Source: JBOZRQ01 sp050789255 (GTDB taxonomy: Bacteria; Bacillota; Sulfobacillia; Symbiobacteriales; Symbiobacteriaceae). From it: a DNA stretch of 64,000 nt. The DNA is taken from NCBI GenBank assembly GCA_050789255.1, contig JBOZRQ010000017.1, forward strand, positions 62,001 to 126,000, written 5' to 3'. Shown here in pieces: positions 18,012 through 27,111 of this stretch (positions are counted from its first letter, which is position 1; each line of letters starts with the position of its first letter). The notes beneath the pieces are model-generated. The model saw only the letters and a program-made list of their open reading frames with translations. It was not told the origin of the DNA and ran no database searches. The position numbers and the translations under genes were made by a program.

Positions 18012-18169
18012 GGGTACGGCCGAGCCGGAAGGCAAACTTAGCGGTTCGGCCCACTCCACGGGCCATGTTAACGTCGGTCTAGATCACCTCCACAAACATC
18101 CACGATCTTGGTTGTGGGAGGACACAGAAGCGGCCTTAGAATGCTAAGTGGTAGAGGATCCGCAATTGG

Positions 18170-18478
18170 TTATGAATCCGTACCCTGATGCGGGTGCTTT
18201 TGCCGGGTACGCCTGGTTTCATCCCAGAGGCTAACGACCAGGAGGGCTCCCACGATGAGTAGCAGTAATAGTACCCCCGCTGTGGCGTCGGATATAGCTC
18301 CAAATAACTCCAACCCTCCAATACAAGCCGCGCCCAAACCCCACAGTTGGGTTACCACTGACCTAACCCCTAGTTGTTGTCTGCGGGGAAGCCCGCACAG
18401 AATACTTAACCACCGGGGTGCGCGAAAGTGCTCTTTGGGAGGATTCCCAAACTGGGCGACCAAGCAACCACCATACAC
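18170..18478 (-). CDS. Possible membrane protein in the repeat-flanked segment
   Basis: 102 residues from GTG. Two hydrophobic stretches occur: TQLWGLGAACIGGLELFG and AGVLLLLLIVGALLVVSLW, followed by a charged tail DETRRTRQKHPHQG. The ribosome site is weak. Base composition is visibly lower in GC than in neighbouring genes, which supports transfer or a different history. It follows the 18502-18810 frame by 23 bases. No family recognised; it may not be expressed. Confidence 0.35.
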   Translation of the reverse strand: MYGGCLVAQFGNPPKEHFRAPRWLSILCGLPRRQQLGVRSVVTQLWGLGAACIGGLELFGAISDATAGVLLLLLIVGALLVVSLWDETRRTRQKHPHQGTDS

Positions 18479-18501
18479 GATGAGCCCAAAAACCGTAATC
18501 G

Positions 18502-18810
18502 CTAGGGGTGTAGGGCTACGAGGATCTGGCAGAGTGATCCCTCCTCATGGTGAATCAATAGTACGTTCGGGACCTCATTCCATGAAGACATTTCGGCTGC
18601 CGCTCGCCCCATCATTTGCAGGGAGTATTTGACACCTCGGAACACGCTTCGGGAGGCAACAGTTAAGCCAGCTTTGCCGACTGCCTTTACAATCTCACCT
18701 ACCTTACCGCCTACAAAACCTGAGGCAAAGTTGGCAAGCGCAAGAGGCTCCACGAGCCGACCGATAGGGCCTGTGAGGGAGCCAACGCAAACGACCGCAG
18801 GGATATTCAT
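18502..18810 (-). CDS. Possible orphan protein in the repeat-flanked segment
   Basis: 102 residues starting MNIPAVVCVGSLTGPIG, with a glycine-rich amphipathic middle (FASGFVGGKVGEIVKAVGKAGLTV). The ATG sits exactly at the edge of repeat copy 3. No good ribosome site is seen, so the start may lie inside the repeat or the frame may be a fragment. Composition is lower in GC than the surroundings. No family recognised. Confidence 0.35.
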   Translation of the reverse strand: MNIPAVVCVGSLTGPIGRLVEPLALANFASGFVGGKVGEIVKAVGKAGLTVASRSVFRGVKYSLQMMGRAAAEMSSWNEVPNVLLIHHEEGSLCQILVALHP

Positions 18811-19009
18811 GCCTGCATAGGCTCAGTAACTTTTGGGATCGGGGTCCGCGCCCGCAAAGCCGCATTCGACCGTCCACATTGTTATGGAGGCGTCGGCGCG
18901 CAGCCTGAAACCCGCATTCCTTCGTCGCGGTCCTGGCTCTCTGGAAGAATCTGAACAGGTTTTCGGCCATTTCGGCGCTACCCGGTGCGCAAAATGTTCC
19001 GGAGCGCGC
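18805..19009. repeat. Dispersed ~200-bp repeat, copy 3
   Basis: Near-identical to copy 2 and in the same orientation, so the 18012-18804 segment is bounded by direct repeats. It ends GCAAAATGTTCCGGAGCGCG some 25 bases before the acetyltransferase start. The left edge is slightly altered (ATTCATGCCTGCATAGGCTC). Confidence 0.9.
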
Positions 19010-19034
19010 TTACCACAGGATGAGGTGGCACGAC

Positions 19035-19592
19035 ATGCCCGTGATCCTCGAAACAGACCGCCTGGTGCTCCGGCGCTTCACGACCGATGATGTGGGGCAC
19101 CTGGTGGAACTCGACAGCGACCCGGAAGTGATGCGGTTCATCAACGGGGGAAAGCCGACGCCGCTGGAAGTGGTGGAGCGTGAGATCCTCCCGAAGATTC
19201 TCGCCGAGTACCAGCGGGCGCCCGGCTTCGGCCGCTGGGCAGCGACCCACAAGGCCAGCGAGGAGTTTCTGGGCTGGTTCTCTCTGCGCCAGCACGAGGA
19301 CTGCGGGCCAAACGAAGCCGAGCTTGGTTATCGGCTGCGCCGGGCGGCCTGGGGCCAGGGCTACGCCACGGAGGGCGCCCGGGCCCTGATCCACATGGGC
19401 TTCACCGAGCTGGGGCTGGGGCGGATCATCGCCCAGACCATGACGGTCAACCAGGCCTCCCGCCGGGTGATGGAGAAGGTCGGCCTCACCTATGTGCGCA
19501 CCTTCTTTCAGGACTGGGGCGAGACGATCGAGGGCAGCCAGCAGGGCGACGTGCTCTACGCCCTGGACCGGGCAGACTGGTCGGGCGCCTAG
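19035..19592 (+). CDS. GNAT acetyltransferase, RimJ/RimL type
   Basis: 185 residues from ATG 19035, behind GAGGTGG; an ATG at 19020 has no site. ETDRLVLRRFTTDDVGHLVEL, then GYRLRRAAWGQGYATEGARALI (acetyl-CoA binding) and MTVNQASRRVMEKVGLTYVR match Acetyltransf_3 proteins that modify ribosomal protein N-termini or small molecules. The substrate is not readable. A small hairpin (19595-19612) follows the stop. Confidence 0.88.
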   Translation: MPVILETDRLVLRRFTTDDVGHLVELDSDPEVMRFINGGKPTPLEVVEREILPKILAEYQRAPGFGRWAATHKASEEFLGWFSLRQHEDCGPNEAELGYRLRRAAWGQGYATEGARALIHMGFTELGLGRIIAQTMTVNQASRRVMEKVGLTYVRTFFQDWGETIEGSQQGDVLYALDRADWSGA

Positions 19593-19668
19593 CTGCAGGA
19601 ATCGCTTCCTGCCTGGTGGAAGAAGACTACCCGACAAGGCAGGCCCCTGCAGGGAGAGTTGACGAAAC

Positions 19669-22365
19669 GTGATCCGACCCCTGGTCGTGACCAAATACAC
19701 GCTGCCCCCGGAACGCCCGCGGCAGATCGACCGCCAGCCGCTGCTGCAGCGGCTGCTGGCCGGGCTGGACCGCAAGTGCACCCTGATCGCTGCCCCGGCC
19801 GGCTTCGGCAAGTCGACCGTGGCGGCCGATTTGGCGCGCGGTTCGGGCTGGCCGGCAGCCTGGCTGAGCCTTGACCGCGGGGACAACGACCCTGAGCGCT
19901 GGGGCGCCTACCTGACCCAAGCCGTCCGCCACGCTGGCGTGCCGGTTGCGCAGCCGGACGCCCGCCCCCTCGATGAGCTGGTCGCCGTCCTGATCAACGC
20001 CGTGGTTGAGAACGGCAGCCCGCTGATCCTTGTGCTGGATGATTACCATGTCATTCGGGCCCCCGAGATCCACGAGGCCTTGGCGCTTCTCCTTGAGATG
20101 CTGCCGCCGCACTTTCACCTGGTGATCACCACCCGGGTCCGCCCCCCGTTGCCCCTGGCCAGGCTGAAGGCGCGGGGCGCCCTGGTCGAGCTCACCGGCG
20201 CCGACCTGCGGTTCTCCCGGGGCGAGTCGGCTGCGTTTCTGCGCGGCGTCATGGGACTTGACCTGCCCGACGATGGCGTCATGGACCTGGCAGCCCGCAC
20301 CGAGGGCTGGGTGGCGGGGCTGCAGCTGGCTGCCCTCTCGCTGCAGTCGGCGCCCGACCAGGCGGCGGCCCTGCGGAGCTGGGGCGCCGGCGACCCGGAC
20401 CTGCTGGACTACCTGGCGGGCGAGGTGATCCGCCACCAGACGGAGGCGGTCCAGACCTTCTTGTTGCAGACCTCGATCCTGGAGCGGCTGAGCGGCCCCC
20501 TGTGCGAGGCGGTGACCGGTCAGCCGGGCGGTCACCGGACGCTTCAGGCCCTGGAGCAGGCCAACCTGTTCATCTTTCCGCTGGACCCGGAGCGGCGGTG
20601 GTACCGCTACCACCCGCTCTTTGCCGAGTTCCTGGTCGCCCGCCTGCGCGACCAGGCCGAGGCGCTGGGTGCAGCGGCCTTGCACCGCCGGGCCGCCGAC
20701 TGGTTTCACCGGGACGGGCAGTTCGACGCCGCCATCGATCACCTGCTTGAGGCTGGCAGCCATGAGCAGGTGGCCGACTGGATCGAGGAAGGCTTTGACG
20801 ACTGGGGCGCCCGGGTGCCGCCAGCTACCCTGCACCGCTGGGTGACCCAGCTGCCCAAGCCGGTCCTGCGGGAGCGGCCCAAGGTGGCAATCATGGCGGC
20901 CTGGGCGCTGATCACCAGCGGGGCCGTGCAGGCAGAGCCCATGTTCGCCCTCGCCCTCGACTACCTGGACATGGCCTCCCGGGCGCTGAAACAGGCCGCT
21001 GCGGGCGGTGCTGAGGTTCGGCAGCTCCGGGGCGTGCTGGCCGCGGTGCGCGTTGCGATGGCGCCGTGGGCGCCCCTGCGCCTGGACGTAACCAGCCTGA
21101 AGCTGGATGCAGCCTACGCCCTCCAGCTGGCGCAGGAGGCCCGGGCGCTGCTGCCCGAGGAGAGCCTGACCTGGCGTTCGGTGATCAGCAACAGTCTCGG
21201 CGCCGTCTTTCTGCGAGCAAGCCATTTCGCCGGGGCCGCACAGTCCTTCGGCGAGGCGGCCCGGCTGGGCGCCCGGAGCGGCAACCTCACCGCCGCCCTC
21301 ATGGCCATGCACCGGGAGGCCCAACTGCTCATCGCCCTCGGACAGGCGGGCCGCGCGGCCGATGTCTACCAGGAGGCGCTGCGCCTGGCTGAGCGGCAGG
21401 GCGCCGAGACGCACCCGGCCCTGGCGCCGATCTACCTGGGCTTGGGCCAGCTAAACTACGAGTGGAACCAGACCACCGAAGCCGCCCGGGCACTGGAAGA
21501 GGCGATCCGGCGGGATGCGTCGCCCGAGGTGCTCCTGGCGATGGCCCGGGTGCGTCAGGCCCAGGGCGCCGCCGAGGCCGCCCGGGCGCTGGTCGAGCAG
21601 GCGGCCGTTCTGCTGGCCTCGCGCCCGCACCTGCGGTCGGCCACCACGGCTGCGTGGCCGCAAGGGGTCCTGGTGCTGCTGGCCCAGGGCGATGTGGCCG
21701 GCGCCCGCCGCTGGGTCGAGGCAGCCGGGGTTGAGCCGGACCCGCAGCCAGACCTCTGGCGGGCGCCTGAGTACTTCGCTTTGGCTCGCGTCCTGGTGGC
21801 GGAGGGCCAGGCGGCGTCTGCCCTGCCTCTGCTGAGCACCCTGCAGGAGATCGCCGGCGCCACGGGCAGCCGGGGGCTGGAGGCCGAGTGCCGGGTCATC
21901 AAAGCGATGGCCCTGCACACGCTCCGCGATGACCAGCAGGCAAGAGCTGCACTGCGCAACGCGCTGGAGCTGACCGCACCGGAAGGGCTCCTGCGCCTCT
22001 ATGCGGACTGCGGACCTGCGATGGGCGCCATGCTGGTTCCGATGGCTGGCGAAAGTGCTTCCCTGCGGCGCTACGTCGAACAACTCCTGTCGATCTTACC
22101 GGCACATAGCCAGGCGCCGCCCCCATCGCCCGCTCCGGCCGGACTGGCTGAGCCCCTGACGGAGCGCGAACTGGAGATCTTGCAGCTGATCGCCACCGGC
22201 AGTTCCAACCCGGACATCGCCCGGGCGCTGTTCCTTGGGGTCAGCACGGTGAAGTGGCACCTGCTCAACATCTTTGGCAAGCTGCAGGTGCGCAATCGGA
22301 CCGAAGCGGTCACCCGGGCAACCTCACTTGGCCTGATCAAACTCGGCTCCCCACCTGTGAACTAA
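19669..22365 (+). CDS. MalT-like LuxR-family ATP-dependent regulator
   Basis: 898 residues. An N-terminal STAND ATPase has Walker A AAPAGFGKST (41-50) and Walker B LILVLDDYHVI. A long helical TPR-like middle follows. The C-terminal LuxR HTH starts near residue 828: PLTERELEILQLIATGSSNPDIARALFLGVSTVKWHL. These large regulators activate promoters when a ligand triggers ATP-driven oligomerisation. GTG start. The nearest candidate targets are the glyoxalase gene and the ABC cluster downstream; this is inference from position only. Confidence 0.9.
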   Translation: MIRPLVVTKYTLPPERPRQIDRQPLLQRLLAGLDRKCTLIAAPAGFGKSTVAADLARGSGWPAAWLSLDRGDNDPERWGAYLTQAVRHAGVPVAQPDARPLDELVAVLINAVVENGSPLILVLDDYHVIRAPEIHEALALLLEMLPPHFHLVITTRVRPPLPLARLKARGALVELTGADLRFSRGESAAFLRGVMGLDLPDDGVMDLAARTEGWVAGLQLAALSLQSAPDQAAALRSWGAGDPDLLDYLAGEVIRHQTEAVQTFLLQTSILERLSGPLCEAVTGQPGGHRTLQALEQANLFIFPLDPERRWYRYHPLFAEFLVARLRDQAEALGAAALHRRAADWFHRDGQFDAAIDHLLEAGSHEQVADWIEEGFDDWGARVPPATLHRWVTQLPKPVLRERPKVAIMAAWALITSGAVQAEPMFALALDYLDMASRALKQAAAGGAEVRQLRGVLAAVRVAMAPWAPLRLDVTSLKLDAAYALQLAQEARALLPEESLTWRSVISNSLGAVFLRASHFAGAAQSFGEAARLGARSGNLTAALMAMHREAQLLIALGQAGRAADVYQEALRLAERQGAETHPALAPIYLGLGQLNYEWNQTTEAARALEEAIRRDASPEVLLAMARVRQAQGAAEAARALVEQAAVLLASRPHLRSATTAAWPQGVLVLLAQGDVAGARRWVEAAGVEPDPQPDLWRAPEYFALARVLVAEGQAASALPLLSTLQEIAGATGSRGLEAECRVIKAMALHTLRDDQQARAALRNALELTAPEGLLRLYADCGPAMGAMLVPMAGESASLRRYVEQLLSILPAHSQAPPPSPAPAGLAEPLTERELEILQLIATGSSNPDIARALFLGVSTVKWHLLNIFGKLQVRNRTEAVTRATSLGLIKLGSPPVN

Positions 22366-22450
22366 CCGATCGGTGGGGGCGCAGCTGACCTGCCCCAGGT
22401 ATACTTGGCTTGTGCGCAGGCGAGACACATGCTATGAGGAGGATCATCAC

Positions 22451-22822
22451 ATGCGGATGCGTTTTTCGAGCGTTTACACCAACGACGAGGACCGGGCCAT
22501 TGATTTCTATGTGGACAAGATGGGTTGGGAGCTGAAGATGGACAACCCGACGAACTTCGGCGGCCGGTTTATCGCCTTTCAGCCGCCCGGCGGCGGCGCC
22601 TGGCTGGTCATGAGCAGGCCGATTCCCGGCATGCCGGCGCAGGTGGGCGGAATGAGCCGCATCTCCTTTGAGGTCGACGATGTGGAAGCGACCTACGAGG
22701 CGCTGAAGGCGAAGGGCGTGGAGTTCCCGCAGCCGCCCAGCCGGACCTTCTGGGGCGGCGTCGAAGCCCAGTTCAAGGACCCTGACGGCAACATCTTCAT
22801 GCTGCAGCAGGGCGGCGTATAA
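22451..22822 (+). CDS. Glyoxalase/VOC family protein
   Basis: 123 residues from ATG 22451, behind GAGGAGG. MRFSSVYTNDEDRAIDFYVDKMGWEL and the closing FKDPDGNIFMLQQ are typical of the vicinal oxygen chelate fold, one beta-alpha-beta-beta-beta pair per half. Metal and substrate are not evident. A strong terminator follows immediately. Confidence 0.88.
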   Translation: MRMRFSSVYTNDEDRAIDFYVDKMGWELKMDNPTNFGGRFIAFQPPGGGAWLVMSRPIPGMPAQVGGMSRISFEVDDVEATYEALKAKGVEFPQPPSRTFWGGVEAQFKDPDGNIFMLQQGGV

Positions 22823-22828
22823 CCTGTA

Positions 22829-22865
22829 GGCCCCGGAGCCCCGTGTGGGGGCTCCGGGGCCTTTT
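22829..22865 (+). terminator. Intrinsic terminator
   Basis: GGCCCCGGAGCCCC pairs with GGGCTCCGGGGCC around a four- to five-base loop, followed by TTTT. Confidence 0.88.
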
Positions 22866-22961
22866 CTCGTGAATCGTGCAAAGCAGTTGAACCAGAGCCA
22901 ACTCCACCTACGTCTACTCCACAGAAGCCGGCCGGCTACCACATGCTGAAGGGATATGGCT

Positions 22962-23831
22962 ATGCACGTCACCACCCACGGCCTGATCAAGGAGTATGGC
23001 AACCGCCGCGCCCTGGACGGCGTTTCGCTGCAGATCGAAGGCGGTATGTTTGGCCTCCTGGGCCCCAACGGGGCCGGGAAGACCACGCTGATGCGCCTGC
23101 TGACCACATCGCTCGCACCCACCGCCGGGAGCATCCGGCTGGGAAATATCGACGTGGTCAAAGAGCCCGACCGGGCCAGGGGCTACATTGGCTACCTGCC
23201 CCAGGAGTTCGGGTTCTACAAGTCGCTCACCGCCTACGAGATGCTTGACTACGTCGCCCTGATGAAGAACATCCCGCACCCTGAGCGCCGGCGCAAGGTG
23301 GAGCAGGTGCTGGAGCAGGTCAACCTGACCCCGGACGCCCGCCGCCGGGTCGGCGGCTACTCCGGCGGCATGAAGCAGCGGCTCGGGATCGCACAGGCGC
23401 TCCTGGGGGACCCGGCCCTGCTCGTAGTCGATGAGCCGACCGCGGGGCTCGACCCCGAGGAGCGAATTCGCTTCCGGAACCTCCTGGCCAGGCTGGCCGG
23501 GGAGCGCACGGTCCTGCTCTCCACGCACATCGTCGGCGACGTGGAGGCAAACTGCACGGCTCTGGCGGTGCTCCGGCAGGGTCGGCTGGCCTTCCAGGGC
23601 GCCCCCCAGGAGTTGATGGAGGCCGCCCGCGGGAAGGTCTGGCTCCTCGAGGTCAACCAGGAGCAGTGGAGCGACCTTGAGCAGCACCTGCGGGTGATCT
23701 CCACCAGGCAGGTCGGGCGCCAGGTGCAGCTGCGGGTGTTGGCGGACGAGAACCCCATGGGGTTGGGCTCGCCTGCAGAGCCGGGCCTGGAGGACGGCTA
23801 CCTGGCGATCATGGGTGGCAGCCATGGGTAA
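22962..23831 (+). CDS. ABC-2 type transporter ATPase
   Basis: 289 residues. ATG 22962 sits at proper distance from GAAGGG; ATG 22956 is too close. Walker A is GPNGAGKTT, the Q-loop YLPQEFGFY, signature YSGGMKQR, Walker B LLVVDEPTAGLD, switch LSTHIVGDVE. It opens a six-gene unit with two permeases, an ECF sigma factor, a further membrane protein and a second ATPase. The stop overlaps the next start. Confidence 0.92.
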   Translation: MHVTTHGLIKEYGNRRALDGVSLQIEGGMFGLLGPNGAGKTTLMRLLTTSLAPTAGSIRLGNIDVVKEPDRARGYIGYLPQEFGFYKSLTAYEMLDYVALMKNIPHPERRRKVEQVLEQVNLTPDARRRVGGYSGGMKQRLGIAQALLGDPALLVVDEPTAGLDPEERIRFRNLLARLAGERTVLLSTHIVGDVEANCTALAVLRQGRLAFQGAPQELMEAARGKVWLLEVNQEQWSDLEQHLRVISTRQVGRQVQLRVLADENPMGLGSPAEPGLEDGYLAIMGGSHG

Positions 23832-25857
23832 CGCCTTGCGCCGCTTGGCCGGCGCCTACCGGATGGAGCTGCGCCTGCTCTGCCTGCACTGGTCGTACCC
23901 CGTGCTGCACCTGCTCTGGGTCGGCCTGCTGATCTACATGATGCAGGGCCTCACGTTCCTCACTGCGGGCATGGCCCTCGAACACGATCTGGGCTCCGTC
24001 GCCATGTCCTTGCTGCCCTTGATCGCCATGTTTGTGGCTGGCGCCAGCGCCTCACGGAGCCTGCGCCTCCGGTTTGCCGCCATTGAAGATGTCCTGCCGA
24101 TCGGGGCGGAGATCTGGGTGGGCCGCTGGCTGGCGGTCCTCACCGGGCTGGCGGGCGCCCTGCTCGCTCCGCTCGGCATCGCTGCCTCCATCGGCCCGGG
24201 GCACTCCTTTGTGACCTATGCGCCCAGCTTTGCGCTGGAGTGCTTTCTCGGCATGGCCTTCGCTGCCAGCATCGGCTGGTGGGTCACCATCGCCCTCGGT
24301 GGCCGCAGGCTGGTCTATCCCCTCATGGCGTTGCTCTGGTTCGCCCTGATGGCCGCGCCAAGTCTCCTGTCAGGGCTCACGCCCGGGTTTCAACTCTTCC
24401 GATTCATGGAGAGGGTGCCCGGGCCGGTCTCCGAGGTGTGGGGCCGGCTGGCGCTGGGTTCGCTGCCCCGCTGGTTTTCGGTGACCTATGCCGGAGCGGT
24501 GCTGATGATGATGGGCCTCGCCGCCTGGCGGCTCCAGGTGGGCCGCACACGGCGCCGTCAGGGGACGGTCCTCGCTGTCGGGCTGGCGGGTCTGGCCATC
24601 ACCCTGGTAGGGGGCGGAGGCTACTTTTCGGTGCTGGGCGGCTGGGCGGCGACAGCCCGTGCCGATGAAGCCCACCATCTGGCGACGGTGGGAAAGGTGA
24701 AGCCCGCTGGGGAACAGGCGGAGTTCATTGAGGCCTACGACCTCACCGCGGACCTGAGCGACCCGTCCTCGCCCCGGTTCACCGCCAGCCTGACGGTTCG
24801 CAACCGCCTGGACCGCCCCGTCTCGGAGCTTACCTTTACCCTCAACCGGCGGTTCCAGGTCACGGGGGAGAACCTCTCCCGTGACGCCGACTACGTAACG
24901 GTCAAACTTCCACAGCCCTTACCGTCCGGGGAAGCCACCGGCGTGAAGATCGAGTACGGTGGGCCGCTCTGGATGATCAAGGGGAGCGGCACGTTTCCGA
25001 GCGTCGCCTCCTTCACGGCGCCAGGCGGGGTTCGCCTCGTCCCCGGGTCCGGCTGGTATCCGCTGGGGGGCCGGGTCTGGTATGGCGACTTTGCGGTCGT
25101 CTCACCGCCCTTTACCCGGGGGAGCGAGAATCTGACGCACCCGCCGGCCTCCTTCCGGCTGAAGGTAGCGGCCCCGCCCGGCTTCGGCGTCACCTCGAAC
25201 CTTCCTCGGTCGGGCCCATCCGAGTTCGGCGCCCGGGCTGCCACCTGGGCCATGCTGATGGCCTCTCCCGAATTGGCAAGCAGCCAGCTGGGGAAGGTGC
25301 TTGTGACCTCCGCCCGCACAGAACTGCCGAGGGTGATGCCGCTGGCCCCGCGCTTCGAGAAGGCGGCGGAGTTCCTGCTTCGCTACTTCCCGGGGCAGCA
25401 GGTCGCCGGCATTCATCTGATGGCCCTTGACACCGGCGACGGGGTTCCCGAGTCGACCCCGCCCGCAGACGGGTACCTGGTGGTCTCCCATTCCTGGCGC
25501 AGCGTGATCGGCAATACGGGCGACCGCTACCGGGGCTACTTCGAGGTCGGGCGCCCCCTGGTGCGGGACCTCTGGGCACAGGCCGGCGGCGACGTGAACT
25601 GGCTGGTGGTCGAAGGGGTCGGCCGCTACCTCTGGCAGGTCTACACCAAGGATGACCCCGGAGAGGTGCCCAGCCTGATGACCCTCTGGGGAGGCAAGGA
25701 GGCGGAGATCGCCAAAGCGCTGGCTCAGGTTCACGCCGAGCAGGGCGAAGCCGGGCTGATCACCACGCTGGAGAGGCTCCGCAAGACCGAAGCTGAGTTG
25801 ATCCAGGTCCCAGGGGCCAAGGTGGCCGACTGGGTGAAGGGGGCGTACCGCCCGTGA
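23824..25857 (+). CDS. ABC-2 permease fused to an M1-peptidase-like ectodomain
   Basis: 677 residues. The N-terminal ~270 residues hold about six membrane helices of ABC-2 type. The rest lies outside: a beta-rich segment (FTASLTVRNRL, SELTFTLNRRFQV, GGRVWYGDFAVVSPP), then an alpha part. The order recalls an M1 aminopeptidase, including the late VNWLVVEGVGRYLWQVY that resembles the WLxEGxAxY helix. Where HExxH should be, GRPLVRDLW appears, so zinc hydrolysis is unlikely. ATG 23824 overlaps the ATPase stop; GTG 23815 is the alternative. The M1 relation is by eye. Confidence 0.75.
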   Translation: MGNALRRLAGAYRMELRLLCLHWSYPVLHLLWVGLLIYMMQGLTFLTAGMALEHDLGSVAMSLLPLIAMFVAGASASRSLRLRFAAIEDVLPIGAEIWVGRWLAVLTGLAGALLAPLGIAASIGPGHSFVTYAPSFALECFLGMAFAASIGWWVTIALGGRRLVYPLMALLWFALMAAPSLLSGLTPGFQLFRFMERVPGPVSEVWGRLALGSLPRWFSVTYAGAVLMMMGLAAWRLQVGRTRRRQGTVLAVGLAGLAITLVGGGGYFSVLGGWAATARADEAHHLATVGKVKPAGEQAEFIEAYDLTADLSDPSSPRFTASLTVRNRLDRPVSELTFTLNRRFQVTGENLSRDADYVTVKLPQPLPSGEATGVKIEYGGPLWMIKGSGTFPSVASFTAPGGVRLVPGSGWYPLGGRVWYGDFAVVSPPFTRGSENLTHPPASFRLKVAAPPGFGVTSNLPRSGPSEFGARAATWAMLMASPELASSQLGKVLVTSARTELPRVMPLAPRFEKAAEFLLRYFPGQQVAGIHLMALDTGDGVPESTPPADGYLVVSHSWRSVIGNTGDRYRGYFEVGRPLVRDLWAQAGGDVNWLVVEGVGRYLWQVYTKDDPGEVPSLMTLWGGKEAEIAKALAQVHAEQGEAGLITTLERLRKTEAELIQVPGAKVADWVKGAYRP

Positions 25858-26507
25858 GGAGCCGAGGGGAACTCTATTATGAGCTGAGAATCACCTTCGG
25901 GCTCACCTCGCTGTTGCCCCTGTTGTGCTTTCCGCTGTACGCTTTACTTTACTGGTACCTGTGGACCCACGGCGGGCGCCCGGACCCCCGGGTCCTGCTG
26001 AAGGGCTTTGAGGGAGCGCTGCCAGCCCTCGCAGCTGTGGCTGCAGCACACCTCATGACCGTGGAGCGGGAGGCGGGCTTTGCTGAGCTGCGGAGCACCT
26101 ATCCAGAGAACCGCTGGCGCATGCCGCTGATCCGGACTGCCACGGCGGCTGCCCTGAGCCTGGGCGCCGCCGCCCTGGGCGCCTTGCTCTTCCGGCTGGC
26201 CATGGGGCCCTGGAGCCTGATCGAGCTCGCCCTGCCCGGCGCCGCCCCGACCCTCTTTCTGACCGGCCTGGCGCTGCTGGCCGGGAACCTGTCGGGCAGC
26301 TACTGGGTGGGCGCTGGCAGCGCCATGGGCTGGTGGCTCTTTGACCTGATCTTCCGCGGCAGCTTTACGACCTGGATCTTTCTCTTCGCCCGGCTCTACC
26401 CGCCGGCCGATGTGGACTACGGTACCAACCGCTGGCTGCTGACCGGCCTGGGAGTTGGGCTGCATCTGATCAATCTCTACGTGGGCGCCCGCAGCGGCAC
26501 CCGCTGA
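25854..26507 (+). CDS. ABC-2 type membrane subunit
   Basis: 217 residues, five to six predicted helices; GTG overlaps the preceding stop (GTGA). LMTVEREAGFAELRSTYPENRWRMPLIRT resembles the cytoplasmic loop of ABC-2 permeases. It is probably the partner of the upstream permease for the 22962 ATPase. The ECF sigma gene starts 20 bases downstream. Confidence 0.75.
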   Translation: MRSRGELYYELRITFGLTSLLPLLCFPLYALLYWYLWTHGGRPDPRVLLKGFEGALPALAAVAAAHLMTVEREAGFAELRSTYPENRWRMPLIRTATAAALSLGAAALGALLFRLAMGPWSLIELALPGAAPTLFLTGLALLAGNLSGSYWVGAGSAMGWWLFDLIFRGSFTTWIFLFARLYPPADVDYGTNRWLLTGLGVGLHLINLYVGARSGTR

Positions 26508-26526
26508 GCCGAAACGAGGGCTGCAC

Positions 26527-27111
26527 GTGGTCTCCGACGAGGAACTCTACAAACGCACGGTCGGCGGGGACGAGGGCGCCCTGGAGGCGCTGGTTCACCG
26601 CTACCACAGCCCCCTGCTGGGCTTTCTCTACCGCCAGACCGGCGACCGGCACCTGGCGGAGGATCTGATCCAGGAGACCTTTGCACGGCTGCTGACCTAT
26701 CAGGGGGAGGCGCCCAGGCGGTTCAAGTCCTGGGCCTTCGCCGTGGCGAGCAACATCTGCCACGACCACTATCGCCGGGCCAGCAGCCGCAGGGAGCTGC
26801 CGGACGCCCTGGAGTCCTGGGGCGAGGAGCGGGTCGCGGGCAGCGCCCCGCCCGCCGATGAGCTCCTTCTGCGAGATGCGGACCGGCAGGAGGTGGTGGC
26901 GGCCCTGCAGGCGCTCTCGCCCTCCCACCGGGAGGTCCTCGTGCTGCGCTTCTATCACGAGATGAGCATGGACGAGATCGCCGAGGTGACTGGCGCTCCG
27001 CTGGGCACCGTCAAGAGCCGGAACTACCACGCCCTGCGGCAGATGAAGCTTTACCTGGAGGGAGGGGATCAGCATGAGAAGGCCGGATCTGGCAGCCGGG
27101 CTCACCGATGA
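26527..27111 (+). CDS. ECF RNA polymerase sigma factor
   Basis: 194 residues. Region 2 is seen in ALEALVHRYHSPLLGFLYRQTGDRHLAEDLIQETFARLL and SWAFAVASNICHDHYRR; region 4 in ALSPSHREVLVLRFYHEMSMDEIAEVTGAPLGTVKSRNYHALRQM. This is a SigW/RpoE-like group IV factor. The gene lies inside an ABC transporter operon, and its 3' end overlaps the next gene by 38 bases, a common sigma/anti-sigma arrangement. GTG start. Confidence 0.92.
   Translation: MVSDEELYKRTVGGDEGALEALVHRYHSPLLGFLYRQTGDRHLAEDLIQETFARLLTYQGEAPRRFKSWAFAVASNICHDHYRRASSRRELPDALESWGEERVAGSAPPADELLLRDADRQEVVAALQALSPSHREVLVLRFYHEMSMDEIAEVTGAPLGTVKSRNYHALRQMKLYLEGGDQHEKAGSGSRAHR

Noticed and set aside
19627..21414. Long antisense open frame opposite the MalT-like regulator
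   Set aside because: Low-complexity Gly/Arg/Gln composition and no motif; the regulator on plus has intact Walker and HTH motifs.
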